Origin: Pseudomonas sp. AKS31 | Lineage (GTDB): Bacteria > Pseudomonadota > Gammaproteobacteria > Pseudomonadales > Pseudomonadaceae | Direction of reading: 5' to 3' | Length of the DNA stretch: 64,000 nucleotides | NCBI RefSeq assembly: GCF_023634765.1 | Contig: NZ_JAMLFX010000001.1 | Location: 909,982 to 973,981, forward strand | In this document: positions 54,456-63,944 of the stretch, one piece after another | Layout of the letters: each line of letters begins with the position of its first letter | Numbering within the stretch: the first letter of the stretch is position 1 | Position numbers and translations under genes: made by a program | Notes under the pieces: model-generated | Database searches by the model: none | Seen by the model: the letters and a program-made list of their open reading frames with translations, nothing else | What the model was told of the DNA's origin: nothing

Positions 54456-55852
54456 AAGACATGGGCATCAAGGTTTTGCTGGTCGAGGATGACCGCTCGT
54501 TGCGCGAGGCGCTGGCCGATACGTTGTTGCTGGCCGGCCACGATTACCACGCGGTCGGTTGCGCTGAAGATGCGCTGACGGCGGTGGCGCGCGAGGCGTT
54601 CAGTCTGGTGGTCAGTGACGTCAACATGCCCGGTATGGACGGCCATCAATTGCTCGGCCTGCTGCGTGCCCGCCAACCGCAATTGCCGGTGTTGCTGATG
54701 ACCGCGCACGGCGCGGTCGAGCGTGCCGTCGATGCAATGCGTCAGGGCGCGGCCGACTATCTGGTCAAACCGTTTGAGCCCAAGGCGTTGCTGGATCTGG
54801 TGGCGCGGCATGCGCTGGGCAGCATTGGCACAAGCGACGGCGAAGGCCCGGTGGCAGTCGAGCCGGCCAGTGCGCAATTGCTGGAGTTGGCAGCGCGGGT
54901 GGCGCGCAGCGATTCGACAGTGCTGATCTCCGGTGAATCCGGCACCGGTAAAGAAGTGCTGGCGCGCTACATTCACCAGCAATCCCACCGCGCCAGCCAG
55001 CCGTTCATTGCGATCAACTGCGCGGCGATCCCGGACAACATGCTCGAAGCAACATTGTTCGGCCACGAAAAGGGTTCGTTCACCGGCGCCATTGCCGCGC
55101 AGGCTGGCAAGTTCGAACAAGCCGACGGCGGCACGCTGTTGCTCGACGAAATCTCCGAAATGCCCCTCGGTCTGCAAGCCAAATTGCTGCGCGTCTTGCA
55201 AGAGCGCGAGGTCGAGCGCGTCGGTGCACGTAAACCGATTGCTCTGGATATTCGCGTGGTCGCCACCACCAACCGCGATCTGGCGGGCGAAGTGGCGGCG
55301 GGGCGGTTCCGCGAAGATCTTTTTTACCGCCTGTCGGTTTTTCCCCTGGCCTGGCGTCCACTTCGCGAGCGCACTGCCGATATCCTGCCGCTGGCCGAAA
55401 GGTTGCTGGCCAAACACGTCAATAAAATGAAGCACGCAGCGGCGAAACTCTCGCCTGAGGCGCAAGTGTGCCTGACCGCTTACCCGTGGCCAGGCAATGT
55501 GCGTGAACTGGATAACGCCATTCAGCGTGCGTTGATCTTGCAGCAGGGCGGTTTGATTCAGCCGCAGGATTTCTGTCTGGCGGGTCCCGTGACGTACACC
55601 GCGATGCCCGTCGCCGCGCCAGTGTCAGCGGTGCTTCGCGAGGTGGAAATCGAAGCGGATTCGGCCGGCGCCCTGGGCGATGACCTGCGCCGCCGGGAGT
55701 TTCAGATGATCATCGATACCCTGCGCGCCGAGCGTGGACGACGCAAGGAAGCCGCAGAAAAGCTCGGCATCAGCCCGCGCACCCTGCGCTACAAACTGGC
55801 GCAAATGCGCGATGCCGGGATGGACGTCGAAGGCTATCTGTTCGCCACCTGA
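54452..55852 (+). CDS. fleR: Sigma-54-dependent response regulator FleR
   Basis: 466 residues from GTG 54452 (AGGGAG upstream). Receiver domain with phosphoacceptor Asp in VVSDVNMPGMDG (about residue 55) and AADYLVKPF. AAA+ domain at about 145-375 with [14 protein letters not shown] (a common GAFTGA variant) and LLLDEISEM. C-terminal Fis-type HTH (RKEAAEKLGISPRTLRYKL). With FleS it activates the middle flagellar genes. fliE follows after a sigma-54 promoter. Confidence 0.95.
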   Translation: MKDMGIKVLLVEDDRSLREALADTLLLAGHDYHAVGCAEDALTAVAREAFSLVVSDVNMPGMDGHQLLGLLRARQPQLPVLLMTAHGAVERAVDAMRQGAADYLVKPFEPKALLDLVARHALGSIGTSDGEGPVAVEPASAQLLELAARVARSDSTVLISGESGTGKEVLARYIHQQSHRASQPFIAINCAAIPDNMLEATLFGHEKGSFTGAIAAQAGKFEQADGGTLLLDEISEMPLGLQAKLLRVLQEREVERVGARKPIALDIRVVATTNRDLAGEVAAGRFREDLFYRLSVFPLAWRPLRERTADILPLAERLLAKHVNKMKHAAAKLSPEAQVCLTAYPWPGNVRELDNAIQRALILQQGGLIQPQDFCLAGPVTYTAMPVAAPVSAVLREVEIEADSAGALGDDLRRREFQMIIDTLRAERGRRKEAAEKLGISPRTLRYKLAQMRDAGMDVEGYLFAT

Positions 55853-55903
55853 CGTCTGACGCAACGATTTGAAAATGCTTTTCTGAAAGGGGTGCCCATG
55901 AGC

Positions 55904-55919
55904 TGGCACCCTTGTTGCT
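55904..55919 (+). promoter_or_regulatory. Sigma-54 promoter of the fliE operon
   Basis: TGGCACCCTTGTTGCT has GG (55905-55906) and GC (55917-55918) ten bases apart and is an almost perfect consensus. It lies 61 bases before fliE. Confidence 0.92.
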
Positions 55920-55980
55920 AATACCTGTGTACCCGCCGAGTGAGTGTCAAAAAATTGCGGGCCGCCCAAGAGAGTAGACC

Positions 55981-56310
55981 ATGAGCCAAGGTATTGAATT
56001 TAATCGGTTGATGACAGACATGAAGGCCATGAAGCTGGATGCCATGTCTGCACCGAAATCGACGACCGCTGTCCCTGAACTGGCGGGCAGCAGCTTTTCC
56101 GACATGCTCGGTCAGGCGATCAACAAGGTCAGCGATACCCAGCAGGCGTCGACTCAGTTGGCCAACGCATTTGAAGTGGGCAAGAGCGGCGTCGACCTGA
56201 CGGACGTGATGATCGCTTCGCAAAAAGCCAGCGTGTCGTTCCAGGCTCTGACCCAGGTGCGCAACAAGCTGGTTCAGGCTTACCAAGACATCATGCAGAT
56301 GCCGGTTTAA
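55981..56310 (+). CDS. fliE: Flagellar hook-basal body protein FliE
   Basis: 109 residues, the usual size. FliE links the MS ring to the rod. [20 protein letters not shown] and the end ([20 protein letters not shown]) are the family signature. First gene of fliEFGHIJ; fliF follows after 15 bases. Confidence 0.96.
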   Translation: MSQGIEFNRLMTDMKAMKLDAMSAPKSTTAVPELAGSSFSDMLGQAINKVSDTQQASTQLANAFEVGKSGVDLTDVMIASQKASVSFQALTQVRNKLVQAYQDIMQMPV

Positions 56311-56325
56311 GGACGAGATTGAGTC

Positions 56326-58113
56326 ATGGCAGAAGCAGTCGCCGATAACGTTCCGGCCAAGGCCACCCCGATAGACGGCAAACCGCCGCTGTTCGGCCTG
56401 TCCTTCCTGGAAAACCTCTCCGAGATGACCATGCTGCGTCAGGTGGGCCTGTTGGTCGGCCTGGCTGCGAGCGTGGCGATTGGCTTTGCCGTGGTGCTGT
56501 GGTCGCAGCAGCCGGATTACCGTCCGTTGTACGGCAGCCTGGCCGGCATGGACGCCAAACAGGTCATGGACACCCTGGCCTCTGCCGACATTCCTTACAC
56601 CGTCGAACCGAACTCCGGCGCCTTGCTGGTCAAGGCCGATGATCTGTCGCGCGCGCGCCTCAAGCTCGCAGCCGCTGGTGTCACTCCCAGCGACGGCAAC
56701 ATCGGTTTCGAAATCCTCGACAAGGAACAGGGTCTGGGCACCAGCCAGTTCATGGAAGCGACGCGTTATCGTCGCGGCCTGGAAGGTGAGCTGGCGCGGA
56801 CCATCTCCAGCCTGAACAACGTCAAGGGTGCCCGCGTGCACCTGGCGATCCCGAAGAGTTCGGTGTTCGTGCGTGATGAACGCAAGCCAAGTGCTTCGGT
56901 TCTGGTCGAGCTGTACAGCGGTCGTTCGCTGGAGCCGGGGCAGGTGGTCGCGATCATCAACCTGGTGGCCACCTCCGTTCCTGAATTGAGCAAGTCGCAG
57001 ATCACCGTCGTCGACCAGAAGGGCAACCTGCTCTCTGATCAGGCGGAAAACTCCGAAATGACCATGGCCGGCAAGCAGTTCGATTACAGCCGTCGCATGG
57101 AAAGCATGCTCACTCAACGCGTGCACAACATTCTGCAACCGGTACTGGGCAACGATCGCTACAAGGCTGAAGTCTCGGCCGACGTCGATTTCAGCGCCGT
57201 CGAATCGACCGCCGAACAGTTCAATCCGGATCAACCGGCGTTGCGCAGCGAGCAGTCGGTCAACGAACAACGCACCGCCAGCAATGGCCCGCAAGGTGTG
57301 CCGGGTGCCCTGAGCAACCAGCCACCGTCGCCGGCCTCGGCACCGCAAACCACTGGTGGCGCCGCAGCGCCGGCCGGCATGATTCAGCCGGGTCAGCCAT
57401 TGGTGGATGCCAACGGTCAGCAGATCATGGACCCGGCCACCGGCCAGCCGATGCTCGCGCCGTACCCGGCCGACAAGCGTCAACAATCGACCAAGAACTT
57501 CGAGCTTGATCGTTCCATCAGCCACACCAAACAGCAGCAGGGTCGCCTGAATCGTCTGTCGGTGTCGGTGGTGGTCGATGATCAGGTCAAGGTCAACGCG
57601 GCCAACGGCGAAACCACCCGTGCACCGTGGAGCGCCGACGAATTGGCGCGCTTCACTCGTCTGGTTCAGGACGCGGTCGGTTTCGACGCCAGCCGTGGCG
57701 ACAGCGTCAGCGTGATCAACATGCCGTTCTCCGCCGAGCGCGGCGAAGTGATTGCCGATATTCCGTTCTACTCCCAGCCATGGTTCTGGGACATCGTCAA
57801 ACAAGTGCTGGGTGTGCTGTTCATCCTGGTGCTGGTGTTTGGTGTGCTGCGTCCGGTGCTCAATAACATCACCGGCGGCGGCAAAGGCAAGGAGCTGGCC
57901 GGTCTGGGCAGCGACGTGGAACTCGGTGGCATGGGCGGCCTGGACGGCGACCTGGCCAACGACCGCGTAAGCCTCGGTGGTCCGCAGAGCATTCTGTTGC
58001 CGAGCCCAAGTGAGGGTTATGACGCGCAACTGAATGCAATCAAGAGTCTGGTAGCTGAAGACCCGGGTCGCGTGGCTCAGGTCGTGAAAGAGTGGATTAA
58101 CGCAGATGAGTGA
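56326..58113 (+). CDS. fliF: Flagellar MS-ring protein FliF
   Basis: 595 residues. Two membrane segments, at about 43-63 and about 490-510, flank the large periplasmic part. PLYGSLAGMDAKQVMDTL, EQGLGTSQFMEATRYRRGLE and ARVHLAIPKSSVFVRDE are diagnostic. A Pro/Gln/Ala-rich insert (about 320-385) is variable. The cytoplasmic tail binds FliG, encoded next with an 8-base overlap. Confidence 0.97.
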   Translation: MAEAVADNVPAKATPIDGKPPLFGLSFLENLSEMTMLRQVGLLVGLAASVAIGFAVVLWSQQPDYRPLYGSLAGMDAKQVMDTLASADIPYTVEPNSGALLVKADDLSRARLKLAAAGVTPSDGNIGFEILDKEQGLGTSQFMEATRYRRGLEGELARTISSLNNVKGARVHLAIPKSSVFVRDERKPSASVLVELYSGRSLEPGQVVAIINLVATSVPELSKSQITVVDQKGNLLSDQAENSEMTMAGKQFDYSRRMESMLTQRVHNILQPVLGNDRYKAEVSADVDFSAVESTAEQFNPDQPALRSEQSVNEQRTASNGPQGVPGALSNQPPSPASAPQTTGGAAAPAGMIQPGQPLVDANGQQIMDPATGQPMLAPYPADKRQQSTKNFELDRSISHTKQQQGRLNRLSVSVVVDDQVKVNAANGETTRAPWSADELARFTRLVQDAVGFDASRGDSVSVINMPFSAERGEVIADIPFYSQPWFWDIVKQVLGVLFILVLVFGVLRPVLNNITGGGKGKELAGLGSDVELGGMGGLDGDLANDRVSLGGPQSILLPSPSEGYDAQLNAIKSLVAEDPGRVAQVVKEWINADE

Positions 58114-59125
58114 TAACCGAGCCGCTACCGTCAAACTGACCAAGGTCGACAAAGCCGCGATTCTGCTGCTGTCCCTGGGTTCGACCGATGCCGCACAAGT
58201 GCTGCGTCACATGGGCCCGAAAGAGGTTCAGCGGGTCGGTGTGGCCATGGCGCAGATGGGCAACGTCCATCGCGAGCAGGTTGAACAGGTGATGAGCGAG
58301 TTCGTCGACATCGTCGGCGACCAGACCAGCCTCGGCGTCGGTTCCGACGACTACGTGCGCAAAATGCTCACCCAGGCCCTGGGTGAAGACAAGGCCAACG
58401 GCCTGATCGACCGCATCCTGCTCGGCGGCAACACCAGCGGCCTCGACAGCCTGAAGTGGATGGAGCCGCGCGCCGTTGCCGACGTGATCCGTTACGAACA
58501 CCCGCAGATTCAGGCGATCGTGGTCGCGTACCTCGACCCGGATCAGGCCGGTGAAGTGCTTGGCAACTTCGACCACAAGGTGCGTCTGGACATCATCCTG
58601 CGCGTGTCATCGTTGAACACCGTGCAGCCAGCAGCATTGAAAGAGCTCAACCAGATTCTCGAGAAGCAGTTCTCCGGCAACTCGAATGCCTCGCGCACCA
58701 CCCTGGGTGGCATCAAGCGCGCGGCGGACATCATGAACTTCCTCGACAGCTCGATCGAAGGCCAGCTCATGGACTCGATCCGCGAAGTCGACGAAGACCT
58801 GTCCGGTCAGATCGAAGACCTCATGTTCGTGTTCAACAACCTCGCCGATGTTGACGACCGTGGTATTCAGGCGTTGCTGCGCGAAGTGTCCTCGGACGTG
58901 CTGGTACTGGCCCTCAAGGGCTCGGACGAAGGCGTCAAAGAGAAGATCTTCAAGAACATGTCCAAACGTGCCGCCGAACTGTTGCGCGACGACCTCGAGG
59001 CCAAAGGTCCGGTGCGCGTCAGCGACGTCGAAACGGCGCAGAAGGAAATCCTCACCATCGCCCGCCGTATGGCCGAAGCCGGAGAAATCGTTCTCGGTGG
59101 CAAGGGCGGCGAGGAAATGATCTAA
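58106..59125 (+). CDS. fliG: Flagellar motor switch protein FliG
   Basis: 339 residues. It forms the rotor face that meets the stator. The N-terminal part binds FliF; the EHPQIQAIVVAYLDPDQAGE region and the C-terminal torque helix with charged residues (DVLVLALKGSDEGVKEKIFK) are typical. The start overlaps the end of fliF. Confidence 0.97.
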   Translation: MSDNRAATVKLTKVDKAAILLLSLGSTDAAQVLRHMGPKEVQRVGVAMAQMGNVHREQVEQVMSEFVDIVGDQTSLGVGSDDYVRKMLTQALGEDKANGLIDRILLGGNTSGLDSLKWMEPRAVADVIRYEHPQIQAIVVAYLDPDQAGEVLGNFDHKVRLDIILRVSSLNTVQPAALKELNQILEKQFSGNSNASRTTLGGIKRAADIMNFLDSSIEGQLMDSIREVDEDLSGQIEDLMFVFNNLADVDDRGIQALLREVSSDVLVLALKGSDEGVKEKIFKNMSKRAAELLRDDLEAKGPVRVSDVETAQKEILTIARRMAEAGEIVLGGKGGEEMI

Positions 59126-59129
59126 GCCC

Positions 59130-59936
59130 ATGGACAAGCACGACGACGATGTGACGGATCTGATCCGTGCCCGTGATGTCCGTGGTTTCGAATCCTGGGC
59201 CATGCCCAGCTTCGACCCGCCGAAGCCGGAACCCGAGCCTGAACCGGAACCTGAACCGCCGGAAATGGAAGAAGTGCCGCTGGAAGAAGTCCAGCCACTG
59301 ACCCTGGAAGAACTCGAAAGCATCCGTCAGGAGGCTTACAACGAAGGCTTCGGCATCGGCGAGAAAGAAGGTTTTCACAGCGCCACGCTCAAGGTCCGTC
59401 AGGAAGCTGAAGTGGCGCTGGCGGCGAAGCTGGCCAGCCTCGAGCAGTTGATGGCGAACCTGTTCGAGCCGATCGCCGAGCAAGACACCCAGATCGAAAA
59501 GTCGCTGGTCGACCTCGTGCAGCACATCACCAAACAAGTGATCAAGCGCGAACTGGCCATCGATTCCAGCCAGATCGAACACGTCATGCGCGACGCCCTC
59601 AAGCTGTTGCCGCTGGGCGTCGACAACGTGCGCCTGTACGTCAATCCGCAGGACTTCGAACAGGCCAAAGCCCTGCGCGAGCGTCATGAGGAAACCTGGC
59701 GCATCGTCGAAGACGAAGCGCTGATGCCCGGCGGTTGCCGCGTGGAAACCGAGCACAGCCGTATCGATGCGAGCATCGAAACCCGCGTTGCTCAGGTCAT
59801 GGCCAAACTGTTCGATCAATTGCACGAACAGGCTTTGCACCCGGCCGAGGCGGATCTGAGCCTGGACATTCCGGAAGACGTAAAACCGGCGGCCGCACCT
59901 GAAGAGCCGCTCGCGGACGACTCCGATGCGCCTTGA
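59130..59936 (+). CDS. fliH: Flagellar export regulator FliH
   Basis: 268 residues. A Pro/Glu repeat (about 28-45, [19 protein letters not shown]) precedes the GxxxG-like helix [19 protein letters not shown]. The C-terminal domain ([20 protein letters not shown]) resembles the V-ATPase E subunit. FliH holds and restrains the ATPase FliI, encoded next with an 11-base overlap. Confidence 0.94.
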   Translation: MDKHDDDVTDLIRARDVRGFESWAMPSFDPPKPEPEPEPEPEPPEMEEVPLEEVQPLTLEELESIRQEAYNEGFGIGEKEGFHSATLKVRQEAEVALAAKLASLEQLMANLFEPIAEQDTQIEKSLVDLVQHITKQVIKRELAIDSSQIEHVMRDALKLLPLGVDNVRLYVNPQDFEQAKALRERHEETWRIVEDEALMPGGCRVETEHSRIDASIETRVAQVMAKLFDQLHEQALHPAEADLSLDIPEDVKPAAAPEEPLADDSDAP

Positions 59937-61284
59937 ACGCACCAGTTTCGCCAAGCGTCTGAGCACTTACGCTGAGGCCACCGAGATTGCCGGCGCGCCG
60001 ATTCTTGAAGGTCGCCTGCTGCGCATGGTCGGTCTCACCCTCGAAGCCGAAGGCCTGCGCGCCGCCATGGGCACGCGCTGCCTGGTGATCAACGACGACA
60101 GCTATCACCCGTCCCAGGTCGAAGCGGAAGTCATGGGGTTTTCCGGCGGCAAAGTCTTCCTGATGCCGGTCGGCAGTGTCGCCGGTATCGCTCCCGGTGC
60201 CCGCGTGGTGCCGCTGGCTGAAACCGGCCGCTTGCCGATGGGCATGAGCATGCTCGGGCGCGTCCTCGACGGCGCCGGTCGTGCGCTGGACGGCAAGGGC
60301 GGCATGAAGGCCGAAGACTGGGTGCCGATGGACGGCCCGACGATCAACCCGCTCAACCGTGACCCGATCAGCGTGCCGCTGGACGTCGGTATCCGTTGCA
60401 TCAACGGTTTGCTGACGGTCGGTCGTGGTCAGCGTCTGGGCTTGTTCGCCGGTACCGGTGTCGGTAAATCCGTGCTGCTGGGCATGATGACCCGCTTCAC
60501 CGAGGCTGACATTATCGTCGTTGGCCTGATCGGTGAGCGGGGTCGAGAAGTTAAGGAATTCATCGAGCACATCCTCGGTGAAGAAGGCCTCAAGCGCTCC
60601 GTGGTGGTCGCCTCGCCCGCGGACGATGCGCCGCTGATGCGTTTGCGCGCCGCCATGTATTGCACGCGAATCGCCGAGTACTTCCGCGACAAGGGCAAGA
60701 ACGTCCTGCTGCTGATGGATTCGCTGACCCGTTTCGCTCAGGCGCAGCGGGAAATCGCCCTGGCCATCGGCGAACCGCCGGCAACCAAGGGTTATCCGCC
60801 GTCGGTGTTCGCCAAGTTGCCGAAACTGGTTGAACGTGCCGGTAACGCGGAGAAGGGAGGTGGTTCGATTACCGCGTTCTACACCGTGCTGTCTGAAGGT
60901 GATGACCAGCAGGACCCGATTGCCGACTCGGCCCGAGGCGTACTCGACGGTCACATCGTGCTGTCCCGGCGTCTGGCCGAGGAAGGGCACTATCCGGCCA
61001 TCGACATCGAAGCGTCGATCAGCCGGGTGATGCCAGCGGTGGTTTCGCCCGAGCACATGCAGCGCGCGCAATACTTCAAACAGTTGTGGTCGCGCTATCA
61101 GCAGAGCCGCGATCTGATCAGCGTCGGTGCCTACGTTGCCGGCGGCGACCGCGAGACCGATCTGGCGATTTCCCTGCAACCGCAGTTGGTCCGCTACCAG
61201 CGTCAGGGCCTCAACGACAAAATCAACATGGGTGAAAGCCAGGCCTATCTCGAGACCTTGTTCGCCCCTGCGGCGGGCGGGTAA
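59926..61284 (+). CDS. fliI: Flagellum-specific export ATPase FliI
   Basis: 452 residues. It energises unloading of export substrates at the base of the flagellum. Walker A is [15 protein letters not shown] (about 165-180), Walker [13 protein letters not shown], and the ATPase beta-subunit signature [12 protein letters not shown] is present. Length and operon place are standard. Confidence 0.97.
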   Translation: MRLERTSFAKRLSTYAEATEIAGAPILEGRLLRMVGLTLEAEGLRAAMGTRCLVINDDSYHPSQVEAEVMGFSGGKVFLMPVGSVAGIAPGARVVPLAETGRLPMGMSMLGRVLDGAGRALDGKGGMKAEDWVPMDGPTINPLNRDPISVPLDVGIRCINGLLTVGRGQRLGLFAGTGVGKSVLLGMMTRFTEADIIVVGLIGERGREVKEFIEHILGEEGLKRSVVVASPADDAPLMRLRAAMYCTRIAEYFRDKGKNVLLLMDSLTRFAQAQREIALAIGEPPATKGYPPSVFAKLPKLVERAGNAEKGGGSITAFYTVLSEGDDQQDPIADSARGVLDGHIVLSRRLAEEGHYPAIDIEASISRVMPAVVSPEHMQRAQYFKQLWSRYQQSRDLISVGAYVAGGDRETDLAISLQPQLVRYQRQGLNDKINMGESQAYLETLFAPAAGG

Positions 61285-61290
61285 CCGGCC

Positions 61291-61740
61291 ATGGCCGTCA
61301 GCCGCGCTGCGCGCCTGGCACCGGTGGTGGACATGGCCGAAAAGGCCGAGAAGACCGCCGTGCAACGGCTGGGCTATTTTCAGGGCCAGGTCAAAGTCGC
61401 GGAAAGCAAACTGGCCGACCTCAATGCCTTCCGTCTGGATTACTCGCAGCAATGGATCGTGCGCGGCAGCACCGGCGTGACCGGGCAATGGCTGCTCGGT
61501 TTTCAGGGCTTTCTGGCGCAACTCGACACTGCGGTTGATCAGCAGCGGCAGAGCCTGGTCTGGCACCAGAACAAGCTCGACAAGGCCCGTGAGGAATGGC
61601 AGCAGGCCTTCGCCAAGGTCGAAGGTTTGCGCAAACTGGTGCAGCGCTATCGCGAAGAGGCGCAACGCCTCGAAGACAAACGCGAGCAGAAGCTGCTCGA
61701 TGAGTTGTCGCAGCGCTTGCCCCGCCAGAATCCGTTCTAA
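61291..61740 (+). CDS. fliJ: Flagellar export chaperone FliJ
   Basis: 149 residues, almost wholly coiled coil (MAEKAEKTAVQRLGYFQGQV, LVQRYREEAQRLEDKREQKL). FliJ is the central stalk of the export ATPase. Start 6 bases after fliI. Its stop codon is followed at once by a REP doublet. Confidence 0.93.
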   Translation: MAVSRAARLAPVVDMAEKAEKTAVQRLGYFQGQVKVAESKLADLNAFRLDYSQQWIVRGSTGVTGQWLLGFQGFLAQLDTAVDQQRQSLVWHQNKLDKAREEWQQAFAKVEGLRKLVQRYREEAQRLEDKREQKLLDELSQRLPRQNPF

Positions 61741-61745
61741 AACAA

Positions 61746-61822
61746 GATCAAGAGATCGCAGCCTTCGGCAGCTCCTACAGGGGATCGGTGTAGGAGCTGC
61801 CGAAGGCTGCGATCTCTTGATC
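61746..61822. repeat. REP/REPIN palindrome pair
   Basis: GATCAAGAGATCGCAGCCTT begins the arm at 61746-61779, perfectly inverted at 61789-61822 with 9 bases between. It is the same class as the doublets at 10118 and 14630 (AGAG for AAAG). It lies 5 bases behind fliJ. Confidence 0.9.
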
Positions 61823-61898
61823 TGGTTTCTAACCTTGCTGCAACTCTGTGCAAGTGCTAAACCTTGTACAGGTTCGTCAATGACAAGGAAGCCAGTCA

Positions 61899-62204
61899 AT
61901 GTCAGTCGTTACAGAAGTCTCTCCGGATGGTCAAAAACTCACGATCTCGGTCAAGGGGCGATTCGATTTCGGTCGCCATCAGGAGTTTCGCGAGTCCTAT
62001 GAGCATCTTGCCAAGAAGCCCCACTCCATCGTGGTCGACCTGAAAGAGGCCACCTACCTCGACAGCTCCGCACTGGGCATGCTGCTCCTGCTGCGTGATC
62101 ACGCCGGTGGCGATGAGTCGGATATCCGCGTCGTCAACAGCAGTTCCGATGTGAAGAAAATCCTCGCGATTTCCAATTTCGACAAACTCTTCGACATCAG
62201 ATGA
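61899..62204 (+). CDS. hsbA: Anti-sigma factor antagonist HsbA (STAS domain)
   Basis: 101 residues forming one STAS domain. The phosphorylatable Ser lies in TYLDSSALGMLLLL (S56/S57). In Pseudomonas aeruginosa HsbA binds the anti-sigma-28 factor FlgM or a diguanylate cyclase depending on its phosphorylation, linking motility with biofilm choice. Coupled to the next gene (ATGA). Confidence 0.88.
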   Translation: MSVVTEVSPDGQKLTISVKGRFDFGRHQEFRESYEHLAKKPHSIVVDLKEATYLDSSALGMLLLLRDHAGGDESDIRVVNSSSDVKKILAISNFDKLFDIR

Positions 62205-63913
62205 CGCCCATGCTGGCGCAAGAGCCGCTGATTATCCTGATTGCTGAAGACAGCGCCGCCGATCGGCTGCTGTTGTCGACCATCGTCCGTCGCCAGGGCC
62301 ATGAAGTGCTGACGGCGGCCAACGGTGCCGAAGCGGTCGATCTGTTTCGCCGGCAGCCACCCGATCTGGTGCTGATGGACGCGATGATGCCGGTGATGGA
62401 CGGCTTCGAAGCGGCGCGGCAGATCAAGGCGCTGGCGGGCGAGACGCTGGTGCCGATCATCTTCCTCACCTCGCTGACGGAAAGCGAAGCGCTGGCCCGT
62501 TGTCTGGAGGCTGGGGGCGACGACTTTCTGGCGAAGCCCTACAACCAGGTGATCCTCGCCGCCAAAATCAAGGCGATGGATCGCTTGCGCCGCTTGCAGG
62601 CAACGGTCTTGCAACAGCGCGACCTGATCGCCAAACACCATGATTACCTGCTCAATGAACAACGCGTGGCCAAAGCGGTGTTCGACAAGGTCGCGCACTC
62701 TGGTTGCCTGAGTGCGGCGAATATCCGTTACCTGCAATCGCCCTATGCCTTGTTCAACGGCGATCTGTTGCTCGCGGCCTACACACCGGCGGGTGACATG
62801 CATGTGCTGTTGGGCGATTTCACCGGCCATGGCCTGCCGGCCGCAGTAGGCGCGATGCCGCTGGCCGAGGTGTTCTACGGCATGACCGCCAAGGGCTACG
62901 GCCTCGCCGAAACCCTGCGCGAGATGAATGCCAAGCTCAAACGCATCCTGCCGGTGGACATGTTCTGTTGTGCCACGTTGCTGTGCCTGAGTTTTCAGCG
63001 GCGTTCGGTCGAAGTGTGGAACGGCGGCATGCCTGACGGTTATCTGCACCGGATTGCCACGGGTGAGCGCGTGCCGTTGGCCGCACGGCACTTGCCGTTG
63101 GGGGTGTTGAGCGCGCAGGCGTTCGATGACCGTACGGAAGTCCATCCAATGGCCGTCGGTGATCGGGTGTTCGTGTTGTCCGACGGCGTGATCGACACCA
63201 GTGACGCCAGTGATCAACTGTTCGGCGTCGAGCGTTTGCAGCAGGTGTTCGCCGCCAATCGCGAGCCGGATCGCTTGTTCGAAGATATCGAACAGGCGCT
63301 GCGGGATTTTCGCGGCGAGGCGCGCGACGATGTCAGCATGGTCGAGGTCAGCCTGCTGGAGCCGGCGCAGGTTAATCCGTTGGCACCGGTGTATTCCGAC
63401 AGCGGCCAATCGTGTCCGCTCGACTGGTCGGTGAGCTTCGAATTCCGTGGCGCCACGCTCAAGCGTTTCAATCCGTTGCCCTACTTGTTGCAGTTGCTGC
63501 TGGAGGTGCACGGGCTGCGGGGGCAGAGTGGCGCTTTGTACAGCGTACTGGCCGAGTTGTATTCCAATGCGCTGGAGCACGGCGTGCTGGGTCTGGATTC
63601 CAGTCTCAAGCGCGATGCGGCAGGTTTCGCTCGCTACTATCAGCAGCGCAACGATCGGCTGGAGGCGCTGCAGGATGGTTTTGTCCGGGTGCATCTGCAG
63701 GTGCAACCACAAGGCGAGGGTGGCCGGTTGGTGATTCGCGTCGAAGACAGCGGCAAGGGTTTTGATGTGGCGCGGGTCATGGAAAGGCCCCTTGACGGTG
63801 TCCGTTTGTCGGGGCGCGGCGTCAGTCTGGTCCGGCAATTGGGGCATAACGCCAGTTGGTCGGACGAAGGTCGTAGTGCCTGCGTGGAGTTTTCCTGGGA
63901 GGTTGAGGCATAA
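62201..63913 (+). CDS. hsbR: HsbR-like response regulator with PP2C phosphatase and kinase domains
   Basis: 570 residues in three parts. Receiver (about 8-125; phosphoacceptor Asp in VLMDAMMPVMDG). PP2C/SpoIIE-type phosphatase (about 170-390; LGDFTGHGLPAAVGA and VLSDGVIDTSD). Histidine-kinase-like ATPase (about 430-570; AELYSNALEHGV and EDSGKGFD). It would control the phosphorylation of HsbA and receive phosphate from HptB, whose gene follows. Confidence 0.9.
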   Translation: MTPMLAQEPLIILIAEDSAADRLLLSTIVRRQGHEVLTAANGAEAVDLFRRQPPDLVLMDAMMPVMDGFEAARQIKALAGETLVPIIFLTSLTESEALARCLEAGGDDFLAKPYNQVILAAKIKAMDRLRRLQATVLQQRDLIAKHHDYLLNEQRVAKAVFDKVAHSGCLSAANIRYLQSPYALFNGDLLLAAYTPAGDMHVLLGDFTGHGLPAAVGAMPLAEVFYGMTAKGYGLAETLREMNAKLKRILPVDMFCCATLLCLSFQRRSVEVWNGGMPDGYLHRIATGERVPLAARHLPLGVLSAQAFDDRTEVHPMAVGDRVFVLSDGVIDTSDASDQLFGVERLQQVFAANREPDRLFEDIEQALRDFRGEARDDVSMVEVSLLEPAQVNPLAPVYSDSGQSCPLDWSVSFEFRGATLKRFNPLPYLLQLLLEVHGLRGQSGALYSVLAELYSNALEHGVLGLDSSLKRDAAGFARYYQQRNDRLEALQDGFVRVHLQVQPQGEGGRLVIRVEDSGKGFDVARVMERPLDGVRLSGRGVSLVRQLGHNASWSDEGRSACVEFSWEVEA

Positions 63914-63944
63914 TCCGGGCAATTCTTGATCAAGGAGTGAACAA

